Assembly (NCBI GenBank): GCA_046724435.1
Contig: JBKOWN010000193.1
Location: 1 to 13,128, forward strand
Direction of reading: 5' to 3'
Length of the DNA: 13,128 nucleotides
Source of the DNA: JALZAA01 sp046724435
GTDB taxonomy: Bacteria; Actinomycetota; Acidimicrobiia; IMCC26256; JACDBD01
A program made the position numbers and the translations under genes. The notes beneath the pieces are model-generated. The model was not told the origin of the DNA. It ran no database searches and saw only the letters and a list, made by a program, of their open reading frames with translations. Shown in pieces: positions 1-5,225 of the stretch (position 1 is the stretch's first letter; every line of letters begins with the position of its first letter).

Positions 1-1
1 G

Positions 2-265
2 CACGACGCCACCGTCACCCCGCGCGGTGGCCTCGCCACCGGCGACCTCCTCACCCGCGACGGCGACTACTACGGCGTCGAGGTGAACCTGGCCGCCCGC
101 CTCGCCGACATCGCCGTCCCCCGCGAGATCCTCGTCTCGGCAGACGCCAAGCGCCTCGCCGAGAAGGACGACGTCGACCACGCCTTCGCCTTCGAGCCCG
201 CCGGCCGCCGCGCCCTCAAGGGCTTCGCCACCCCTGTCGAGGTCTTCTCGCTCAGCCGCGCCTGA
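2..265 (+). CDS. Class III adenylate/guanylate cyclase, C-terminal fragment (5' end outside window)
   Basis: The frame is open from the window edge and ends at TGA 263-265, giving the last 87 residues. It contains the distal part of a class III nucleotidyl cyclase catalytic domain: a glycine/aspartate-rich stretch, then YYGVEVNLAARLADIA (fragment residues 23-38), then a conserved EILVSADA segment and the usual closing strand (LKGF..PVEVFSL). Asn29 and Arg33 of the N-x-A-A-R pattern match the transition-state-stabilising Asn and Arg of the family. The metal-binding aspartates and substrate-specificity residues lie upstream of the window, so cAMP versus cGMP cannot be decided, nor can any N-terminal sensory domain. 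The gene converges on nrdJ with 15 bases between the stop codons, so the two transcription units face each other. Confidence 0.85.
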   Translation, partial: HDATVTPRGGLATGDLLTRDGDYYGVEVNLAARLADIAVPREILVSADAKRLAEKDDVDHAFAFEPAGRRALKGFATPVEVFSLSRA

Positions 266-280
266 GCACGACCGCCTTGG

Positions 281-3055
281 TCACGAGCAGCCGCTGGTGG
301 TGCCGCAACTGGGGCAGGCGTAGCAGCTCCCCGCCCGCTGCATGATGTCGCCGCAGATGTGGCAGATGACGGTCTCGCCCTCGATCGTGGCCGACATCGT
401 GCTGGCCGCCTCCGACGGTTGCGCCGCCTCCGGCGCCTGCTCCTCGACCGGGAGCGTGTCGAGCCCCGGGTGGTTCTCGGTGCTCGCCTCCTCGACGCCG
501 GGCAGGGTGGGCTGGACCCGCTCGTCGACGGTGAGCACGCCGATCTCGCGGCGCTCGTCGACGGGGAGGTACTCGACGGCCATGCGACGGAAGATGTAGT
601 CGAGCAGGCTCGTGGCGAACCGGAGCTCGCGGTCGTCGGTCATCCCGGCGGGCTCGAAGCGGACGTTCGTGAACTTCTCGACGAACGTGCGCAGCGGCAC
701 GCCAAACTGCAGGCCGAGCGAGACGGCGATGGCGAAGCCGTCCATGATCCCGGCGAGCGTCGATCCCTGCTTGGCGACCTTGAGGAAGAGCTCGCCCGGC
801 TGCCCGTCCTCGAACTCGCCGACCGTCACGTAGCCGTGGCAGTCGGCCACCCGGAACGAGAAGGTCTTCGAGTCGCGCTTCTTCGGCAGCTTGCGCCGGA
901 CGGGCTTCTCGACCGTGATCACGTGCTCCACCACACGCTCCGCCGCGGTTGCCAACGCGTTGTCGCCGGCCTTCTTCTGGGTCGCGAGCGGCTGGGCGAC
1001 CTTGCAGTTGTCGCGGTAGATCGCGATCGCCTTGAGCCCGAGGTGCCAGGCGTCGATGTGCACCTGCTCGAGCTCGTCGACCGTCGTCTCCTCGGGGACG
1101 TTGCAGGTCTTGCTGATCGCTCCGCTGATGAACGGCTGCACTGCGCCCATCATCGTGATGTGTCCCATGTAGTGGATCGTGTTGTCGCCCATCGAGCAGG
1201 CGAACACCGGGAGGTGTTCCGGATTGAAACCCGGGGCGCCGACGATCGACTTGTGGTCGTTGACGTAGGCGACGATCTGGTCTGCCTGCTCGCTCGAGTA
1301 CCCGAGTCGCCGGAGCGCGCGGGGCACCGTCTGATTGACGATGAGCATTGTGCCCCCACCGACCAGCTTCTTCGCCTTGGTGAGCGCGAGGTCGGGCTCG
1401 ATGCCGGTCGTGTCACAGTCGAGCGCCAGCGCGATCGTCCCCGTCGGCGCCAGCACGCTGGCCTGCGAGTTGCGCACCCCGTGGCTCTCACCGAGTGACG
1501 TCGCCTCGTCCCAGGCGTGGCGGGCCGCCGTGAGAAGGCCGGTCGGAACGAGCGCGTCGTCGATCTCGGCCGCCTTCTCGCGGTGCATGCGCAGCACGTT
1601 CAGCATCGCGTCGGCGTTGTCGGCGTAGCCGGCGAACGGGCCCATGCGCGCGGCCGTGCGGGCGCTCGTCGCGTAGGCGTGACCCGTCATGAGTGACGTG
1701 ATGGCGCCGGCCCAGGCCCGGCCCTCGGGCGAGTCGTACGGGAGGCCGCGGGCCATGAGCAGGGCGCCCAGGTTGGCGTAGCCGAGGCCGAGCTGCCGGA
1801 ACGCCCGGCTCGTCTCCGCGATCTTCTCGGTCGGGTAGTCGGCGTTGCCGACGAGGATCTCCTGGGCGGTGAAGACCACCTCGACCGTGTGCTCGAACGC
1901 CTCGACGTCGAACTCGTCGGCGTCGTCCAGGTAGCTCAGGAGGTTGATGCTCGCCAGGTTGCACGCCGAGTTGTCGAGGTGCATGTACTCCGAGCAGGGG
2001 TTGCTGGCGTTGATCCGCCCGGTGTTGGGCGCGGTGTGCCACCGGTTGATCGTCGTGTCGAACTGCATGCCGGGGTCGGCGCACTCCCAGGTCGCCTCCG
2101 AGATCTGTCGCATGAGATCCCGGGCCTTCACCGTCCGGGCGACCTCCCCGGTGGTGACCGAACGCAGTTGCCAGTCGCGGTCCTCGAGCACCGCCTGCAT
2201 GAACTCGTCAGTGACGCGAACCGAGTTGTTCGCGTTCTGGTACTGGATCGAATGGCTGTCCTTGCCGTCGAGGTCCATGTCGAAGCCGGCTTCACCGAGA
2301 GCACGCGCCTTGCGCTCCTCGATGGCCTTGCACCAGATGAACTCCTCGACGTCGGGATGGTCGGCGTTGAGGATCACCATCTTCGCGGCGCGGCGTGTCT
2401 TGCCGCCCGACTTGATCGTTCCGGCCGACGCGTCGGCGCCGCGCATGAAGCTCACCGGGCCGCTGGCGGTGCCTCCGCCCTGGAGCCCCTCCTTCGAGGA
2501 TCGGAGGCCCGAGAGGTTGATCCCCGATCCGGATCCGCCCTTGAAGATGATCCCCTCTTCTCGGTACCAGTTGAGGATCGCGTCCATCCGGTCCTCGACC
2601 GCGAGGATGAAGCAAGCGCTCGCCTGCTGCGGTACGCCGTGCACGCCGATGTTGAACCACACGGGCGAGTTGAATGCGGCGCGTTGGTGCACGAGAACGT
2701 ACTTGAGCTCGTCGCGGAACGTCTCTGCCTCGCCGTCGTCGACGAAGTAGCCGTCGCGGATGCCCCAGTCGGTGATCGTGTCGGCGATCCGATCGATGAC
2801 CTGGCGCAGCGACGACTCGCGCCCCGGTGTCCCGAGCGTGCCCCGGAAGTACTTCTGGGCGACGATGTTCGTCGCGTTCTGCGACCAGCTGACCGGGAAC
2901 TCGACGTCCGGCTGGAAGAAGGCGTCGGTGCCGTCGCGGTAGTTGGGGATGCGGGCGTCGCGGTGCTCCCACTCGATGGTCTCGTACGGATGGGTGCCCT
3001 CCTCGGTGAAGTACCGGCGGATCCCGATCCCCATCTGCTCCGGCGCCATGGCCAT
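281..3055 (-). CDS. nrdJ: Adenosylcobalamin-dependent (class II) ribonucleoside-diphosphate reductase
   Basis: Reduces ribonucleotides to deoxyribonucleotides in the cytoplasm using a B12-generated thiyl radical, without oxygen dependence. With the start at ATG 3055 the protein has 924 residues. Visible landmarks are Cys148 (SACF) and Cys365 as the redox pair, the active-site triad Asn352-x-Cys354-x-Glu356 (NPCSE), and a phosphate-binding PTGTI loop at about 537-541. A TSCPD-type domain follows at about 755-865, then an acidic Ala/Pro linker, then a C-terminal zinc-ribbon-like tail with CHIC, CYACPSCG and a terminal GCS that should shuttle reducing equivalents. No intein interrupts it. ATG 3055 is chosen because AGAGGGGG lies 9 bases upstream; the frame also opens at TTG 3118, but that would sit inside the NrdR box. 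The gene follows nrdR but has its own promoter. Length and tail fit the B12-dependent RNR family closely. Confidence 0.97.
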   Translation of the reverse strand: MAMAPEQMGIGIRRYFTEEGTHPYETIEWEHRDARIPNYRDGTDAFFQPDVEFPVSWSQNATNIVAQKYFRGTLGTPGRESSLRQVIDRIADTITDWGIRDGYFVDDGEAETFRDELKYVLVHQRAAFNSPVWFNIGVHGVPQQASACFILAVEDRMDAILNWYREEGIIFKGGSGSGINLSGLRSSKEGLQGGGTASGPVSFMRGADASAGTIKSGGKTRRAAKMVILNADHPDVEEFIWCKAIEERKARALGEAGFDMDLDGKDSHSIQYQNANNSVRVTDEFMQAVLEDRDWQLRSVTTGEVARTVKARDLMRQISEATWECADPGMQFDTTINRWHTAPNTGRINASNPCSEYMHLDNSACNLASINLLSYLDDADEFDVEAFEHTVEVVFTAQEILVGNADYPTEKIAETSRAFRQLGLGYANLGALLMARGLPYDSPEGRAWAGAITSLMTGHAYATSARTAARMGPFAGYADNADAMLNVLRMHREKAAEIDDALVPTGLLTAARHAWDEATSLGESHGVRNSQASVLAPTGTIALALDCDTTGIEPDLALTKAKKLVGGGTMLIVNQTVPRALRRLGYSSEQADQIVAYVNDHKSIVGAPGFNPEHLPVFACSMGDNTIHYMGHITMMGAVQPFISGAISKTCNVPEETTVDELEQVHIDAWHLGLKAIAIYRDNCKVAQPLATQKKAGDNALATAAERVVEHVITVEKPVRRKLPKKRDSKTFSFRVADCHGYVTVGEFEDGQPGELFLKVAKQGSTLAGIMDGFAIAVSLGLQFGVPLRTFVEKFTNVRFEPAGMTDDRELRFATSLLDYIFRRMAVEYLPVDERREIGVLTVDERVQPTLPGVEEASTENHPGLDTLPVEEQAPEAAQPSEAASTMSATIEGETVICHICGDIMQRAGSCYACPSCGTTSGCS

Positions 3056-3064
3056 CGACTGATT

Positions 3065-3072
3065 CCCCCTCT
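3065..3072 (-). promoter_or_regulatory. Shine-Dalgarno site of nrdJ
   Basis: AGAGGGGG lies 9 bases before ATG 3055. It decides between that start and the earlier in-frame TTG at 3118, which has no such element. Confidence 0.6.
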
Positions 3073-3112
3073 GTCCCTCGGTTCGGTGTATCGGGTGCTG
3101 TGGTCCGTCAGA

Positions 3113-3128
3113 CCCCAAGATATTGCGT
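3113..3128 (-). promoter_or_regulatory. NrdR box (candidate) in the nrdJ leader
   Basis: On the minus strand the 16 bases ACGCAATATCTTGGGG match the NrdR-box consensus ACACWATATATWGTGT at 12 of 16 positions, and the core CAATATCTTG at 9 of 10. NrdR boxes usually occur as pairs about 31-32 bp apart. Exactly 31 bp upstream (3144-3159) there is a weak partner, 8 of 16 matches. By my promoter call the strong box falls about 30-45 bases downstream of the start of transcription and the weak one overlaps it. NrdR itself is encoded immediately upstream, so repression of nrdJ by NrdR is expected. The match is by eye only. Confidence 0.55.
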
Positions 3129-3162
3129 TCGCCATGCGGCCGACCACGACATGCGGAGGTTC

Positions 3163-3192
3163 ATTACACCACCGTAATTACGGCCGTGTCAA
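3163..3192 (-). promoter_or_regulatory. nrdJ promoter (TTGACA-18-TGTAAT)
   Basis: Reading the minus strand, a perfect -35 hexamer TTGACA (3187-3192) is followed after 18 bases by TGTAAT (3163-3168), 5 of 6 to the sigma-70-type -10. Transcription would begin near 3156, giving a leader of about 100 bases to ATG 3055. This is an unusually consensus-like promoter for such GC-rich DNA, fitting a strongly expressed but repressible gene. A second perfect palindrome, GGCGACGTCGCC, lies about 20 bases upstream of the -35 (3212-3223); I give it no function. Confidence 0.65.
3166..3189. promoter_or_regulatory. Palindromic operator candidate inside the nrdJ promoter spacer
   Basis: A 24-bp inverted repeat is centred at 3177/3178. 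It has a perfect 12-bp core CCGTAATTACGG (3172-3183) and outer ACAC/GTGT arms (3166-3169 and 3186-3189), with only two mismatched base pairs between them. It fills the spacer between the -35 and -10 hexamers, so a bound dimer would block RNA polymerase. It resembles neither the LexA box nor the NrdR box consensus. The regulator is unknown. Confidence 0.55.
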
Positions 3193-3264
3193 CGGTGCCG
3201 CCCCGGTGGCTGGCGACGTCGCCGCAGGTCAGAGGGGTGCCGGGAAGATTCCGCTGGTGAATTC

Positions 3265-3279
3265 GCGCACAAGGTGCGC
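3265..3279 (-). terminator. Weak hairpin after nrdR
   Basis: GCGCAC and GTGCGC form a 6-bp stem with a 3-base loop, starting about 10 bases after the nrdR stop. No U-tract follows, so intrinsic termination is doubtful. It may simply pause transcription or protect the nrdR 3' end ahead of the separate nrdJ promoter. Confidence 0.3.
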
Positions 3280-3288
3280 CGCCTGCCC

Positions 3289-3807
3289 TCAGCGGGACCG
3301 GGCGGGATGGCGCTTGGGCTCGGTCGACTTCTGCAGCACCGCCACCTCGCGCTCGAAGTCGGTGACGTCGTCGAAGCCCTTGTAGACGGACGCGAACCGC
3401 AGGTACGAGACGGGGTCGAGGACCCGCAGCCGCTCGAGCACCGCCAGCCCCACCCGCGCGCTCGAGACCTCGGCGCCCTCCGCCCGCAGCTCCTCTTCGA
3501 TCTCGGCGGCGATCGCGGCCACGGCGCCCTCGGCGACGGGACGGTGCGTCACCGCGTGCTGGATGCCGGCCTCGACCTTCGCCCGCTCGAAGGGCTCCTT
3601 CACGCCCGCCCGCTTCACGACCATCAGCGGGAGCTCCTCGAGCCGCTCGTACGTCGTGAAGCGCCGCCCGCAGGCGAGGCACTCCCGTCGCCGCCGGATC
3701 GCGGCGCCCTCGTCGGCGGGACGCGAGTCGACGACCTTGTCCTCGGCGGTCTGGCAATACGGGCAACGCACCATTCCACGGTACCTGGGGGTCGCGCCGG
3801 CGGACAC
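3289..3807 (-). CDS. nrdR: Transcriptional repressor NrdR (zinc ribbon plus ATP-cone)
   Basis: Represses ribonucleotide reductase genes when its ATP-cone senses the dATP/ATP balance. The 172-residue reading has a zinc ribbon with Cys15, Cys18, Cys43 and Cys46 (CPYC and CLACG), the KVVDSR and RRFTTYE motifs typical of the family, and an ATP-cone from about 58 to 148 (LMVVKRAGVKEPFERAKVEAG). The start is a choice. GTG 3807 has a near-perfect GGGAGGA 4 bases upstream but gives an 11-residue extension before the usual MxCPxC opening. ATG 3774 (161 residues) fits the family N-terminus exactly but has almost no ribosome-binding site. I prefer GTG 3807 on sequence grounds. It lies 31 bases after the LysM gene, probably co-transcribed with it, and just upstream of its presumed target nrdJ. 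Confidence 0.95.
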   Translation of the reverse strand: MSAGATPRYRGMVRCPYCQTAEDKVVDSRPADEGAAIRRRRECLACGRRFTTYERLEELPLMVVKRAGVKEPFERAKVEAGIQHAVTHRPVAEGAVAAIAAEIEEELRAEGAEVSSARVGLAVLERLRVLDPVSYLRFASVYKGFDDVTDFEREVAVLQKSTEPKRHPARSR

Positions 3808-3811
3808 GCGT

Positions 3812-3818
3812 TCCTCCC
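3812..3818 (-). promoter_or_regulatory. Shine-Dalgarno site supporting the GTG start of nrdR
   Basis: GGGAGGA sits 4 bases before GTG 3807. It is 37 bases from the alternative ATG 3774, too far to serve it, so it is the main argument for the longer NrdR. Confidence 0.5.
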
Positions 3819-3838
3819 ATCGCCCGTGCGCTGCGCGC

Positions 3839-4228
3839 TCAGCGCGGCAGGGTGACGACCTGGCCGGGCGTCAGCGGCGCACCCCCGCGGGCGGCGGTGA
3901 GCTCGTCGACGACCGGGCGTGGATCGCGACCAGGGTCGAGCCTCGCTGCGATCGACCACAACGAGTCGCCGGGCCGCACGATGGACTGCGAGGTGGCCGG
4001 GCGGCGCTCGGGGACTGCGAGGGGTGAGCCCCCGAGCGCGGCACCCGCCTTCCCCGCCATGACCAGTGCTGCCAGACCCACGACGACGGCGACGACGCGC
4101 CGGCGCCAGTAGGTGGCGGCCGAGGATCGGTGCCCGCGCCGGGCGACGGAGCTGGGCTCGACCCGCCGGACCGTGCGCGTCACGGCGGGTTCCATCTCGA
4201 TCCTCGGGGTGGTCATGACGGCGGCCAT
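3839..4228 (-). CDS. Small membrane-anchored LysM protein, probable SOS-linked cell-division/cell-wall factor
   Basis: The protein has 129 residues: a basic cytoplasmic N-terminus (1-44), one membrane segment (about 45-66, VVAVVVGLAALVMAGKAGAA), a short Pro/Arg linker, and a C-terminal LysM domain (about 82-128, beginning SIVRPGDSLWSIAARLDPG and ending LTPGQVVTLP). LysM binds peptidoglycan. The orientation, with LysM outside, is inferred from positive charges before the membrane segment. Its place between lexA (divergent) and nrdR matches Mycobacterium Rv2719c, Corynebacterium divS and, by function, Bacillus yneA: damage-induced proteins that delay division. Sequence similarity beyond the architecture cannot be shown here, so no symbol is given. 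The start ATG 4228 has a perfect AAGGAGG 8 bases upstream; the in-frame ATG 4216 is less favoured. The leader is unusually purine-rich. Confidence 0.85.
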   Translation of the reverse strand: MAAVMTTPRIEMEPAVTRTVRRVEPSSVARRGHRSSAATYWRRRVVAVVVGLAALVMAGKAGAALGGSPLAVPERRPATSQSIVRPGDSLWSIAARLDPGRDPRPVVDELTAARGGAPLTPGQVVTLPR

Positions 4229-4236
4229 CTCACGTG

Positions 4237-4306
4237 CCTCCTTGTCTCTCTATGCTTCTCTTCTTCTTCTTGTCTTCTTCTTCTTGCTTCTCTCTTGTTC
4301 TTGCTC
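4237..4306 (-). repeat. Purine-rich leader of the LysM gene with a 14-bp tandem duplication
   Basis: About 90 percent of the 70 bases are purine on the coding (minus) strand, made of GAA/AAG/GAG units, in otherwise GC-rich mixed sequence. It contains two perfect adjacent copies of CAAGAAGAAGAAGA (4273-4286 and 4259-4272). It runs straight into the AAGGAGG ribosome-binding site (4237-4243). I see no conserved protein in any frame across it. Possible roles are an unstructured ribosome standby or enhancer region, an mRNA stability element, or a slippage-prone length switch; none is demonstrated. Confidence 0.7.
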
Positions 4307-4336
4307 CGCTCGTCGCCTGCTGTAGCGAACCACGGG

Positions 4337-4359
4337 GGTATGACAGTTACGCCTGACAA
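4337..4359 (-). promoter_or_regulatory. Candidate DNA-damage promoter of the LysM gene (PafBC/RecA-independent type)
   Basis: On the minus strand TTGTCAGGC (4351-4359) is followed after 8 bases by CATACC (4337-4342). The mycobacterial RecA-independent damage promoter is TTGTCRGTG-N8-TAnnnT. The first seven bases match and the spacing is exact, but the -10 hexamer is poor. A start near 4330 would put the purine-rich tract in the leader. The nearest LexA box is about 65 bp upstream, so direct LexA repression of this promoter is not obvious. Confidence 0.35.
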
Positions 4360-4425
4360 CTGCGCCGGGGAATGGGACGCCCCCCGGCGTGGCTCGGCCC
4401 ACCCGGGAGATCCAGTCGGCGCGCC

Positions 4426-4437
4426 GAACGCCTGTTC
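4426..4437. promoter_or_regulatory. LexA (SOS) box 1
   Basis: GAACGCCTGTTC is a perfect GAAC-N4-GTTC actinobacterial SOS box, flanked by C and G that extend the symmetry. It is the box closest to the LysM gene. Confidence 0.85.
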
Positions 4438-4449
4438 GCATCCAACCAC

Positions 4450-4461
4450 GAACGGGTGTTC
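4450..4461. promoter_or_regulatory. LexA (SOS) box 2
   Basis: GAACGGGTGTTC is a second perfect GAAC-N4-GTTC box, 24 bp from box 1 start to start. It lies upstream of the lexA -35. Confidence 0.85.
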
Positions 4462-4479
4462 CCGGTCAAGACGATTCCC

Positions 4480-4491
4480 GAACAGATGTTT
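4480..4491. promoter_or_regulatory. LexA (SOS) box 3, one mismatch
   Basis: GAACAGATGTTT matches 7 of 8 consensus positions. Its last two bases overlap the putative lexA -35, so binding here would block lexA transcription directly. Confidence 0.65.
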
Positions 4492-4518
4492 GCCCCGAAC
4501 GCCTGATCGTGTTACCGT
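4490..4518 (+). promoter_or_regulatory. lexA promoter (TTGCCC-17-TACCGT)
   Basis: TTGCCC (4490-4495) and TACCGT (4513-4518, a TAnnnT -10) are separated by 17 bases, with a start near 4525 and a leader of about 65 bases. LexA box 3 overlaps the -35 and box 4 fills the spacer, the expected geometry for autorepression. Confidence 0.5.
4497..4508. promoter_or_regulatory. LexA (SOS) box 4, one mismatch
   Basis: GAACGCCTGATC matches 7 of 8 consensus positions and shares its left half and N4 with box 1. It sits between the lexA -35 and -10. Confidence 0.6.
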
Positions 4519-4590
4519 GCGTGAGGGCGCCTCAGATGGCGTCCGCCTGCGGGCGGAGCCCGTGCGCGATCCAACGCGGAGGCCACGACC

Positions 4591-5217
4591 ATGACCGACC
4601 TGACCGCCCGGCAGCGCCAGGTGCTCGAGTTCATCGACGCCGAGGTCCGTCGCCGCGGCTATCCCCCGAGCGTGCGGGAGATCGGCGAGGCCGTCGGCCT
4701 GTCGTCCAGCTCCACCGTGCACGCCCATCTCGCCGCGCTCCAGGACAAGGGCTACCTCGTACGGGACCCGACGAAGCCTCGGGCCATCGAGGTCCGTTTC
4801 GAGCCGGCGTCCGGAGCGGCGGTCGACCGCCGGCCGGTCCGCCACGTCCCCCTGGTCGGCGACGTCGCCGCCGGCACCGGTGTCCTCGCGGCCGAGAACG
4901 TCGAGGAGATCCTTCCGCTCCCCGAGGACTTCACCGGGAGGGGGCAGCTGTTCATGCTGCGCGTCCGCGGCGAGTCGATGATCGAAGCCGGCATCTTCGA
5001 GGGCGACTATGTCGTGGTCCGTCAGCAGGCGACGGCCGATCCCGGCGAGATCGTCGTCGCCGGCATCCCGGGCGAGGAGGCGACGGTCAAGACATTCTCC
5101 CGCCGCCGGGGCAAGGTCGTCCTCAAGCCCGCCAACGAGGCGATGGACGAGCTGATCTACGACCCCGACGACGTTCTCGTCTACGGGAAAGTCGTCACAG
5201 TTCTGCGCACCGTCTAA
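4591..5217 (+). CDS. lexA: SOS repressor LexA (self-cleaving, S24 peptidase)
   Basis: Represses DNA-damage genes and is inactivated when RecA filaments stimulate its self-cleavage. The 208 residues comprise an N-terminal winged helix DNA-binding domain (about 1-70, with TARQRQVLEFI, YPPSVREIGEAVGLSSSSTVH), the Ala94-Gly95 cleavage site in VGDVAAGTG, and a C-terminal S24 protease domain with nucleophile Ser129 (RGESM) and Lys167 (ATVKTF). All key residues are intact. ATG 4591 has GGAGG 8 bases upstream and matches the family N-terminus. Four LexA boxes upstream predict autoregulation. It is divergent from the LysM gene and converges on dapE with only 8 bases between stop codons; I see no strong terminator there. 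Confidence 0.98.
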   Translation: MTDLTARQRQVLEFIDAEVRRRGYPPSVREIGEAVGLSSSSTVHAHLAALQDKGYLVRDPTKPRAIEVRFEPASGAAVDRRPVRHVPLVGDVAAGTGVLAAENVEEILPLPEDFTGRGQLFMLRVRGESMIEAGIFEGDYVVVRQQATADPGEIVVAGIPGEEATVKTFSRRRGKVVLKPANEAMDELIYDPDDVLVYGKVVTVLRTV

Positions 5218-5225
5218 CTGCCCGC

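Noticed and set aside
281..3055. Intein within nrdJ
   Set aside because: Inteins are frequent in this family, but the protein is of normal length and the active-site segments are uninterrupted.
3056..3118. Extended nrdJ start at TTG 3118
   Set aside because: No ribosome-binding site, and it would lie within the NrdR box; ATG 3055 has AGAGGGGG at 9 bases.
3212..3223. Perfect palindrome GGCGACGTCGCC upstream of the nrdJ -35
   Set aside because: Short CG-rich palindromes arise often by chance in this DNA and no promoter element overlaps it; noted but not called as an operator.
3056..3288. Cobalamin riboswitch upstream of the B12-dependent reductase
   Set aside because: The leader is only about 100 bases and I see no B12-box-like conserved segment; the region is explained by promoter, palindrome and NrdR box.
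359..3385. Long plus-strand open frames opposite nrdJ (359-1498 and 1889-3385)
   Set aside because: Both are antisense to conserved NrdJ sequence; they are GC-driven shadows without domain or ribosome-binding support.
4259..4286. CRISPR-like repeat
   Set aside because: Two adjacent 14-bp simple-sequence copies without spacers; a tandem duplication in a purine tract, not an array.
4130..4594. Open frames crossing the lexA/LysM intergenic region on both strands
   Set aside because: They cross promoters, LexA boxes and the purine tract, giving low-complexity or Arg/Pro-rich products; the regulatory reading explains the sequence better.
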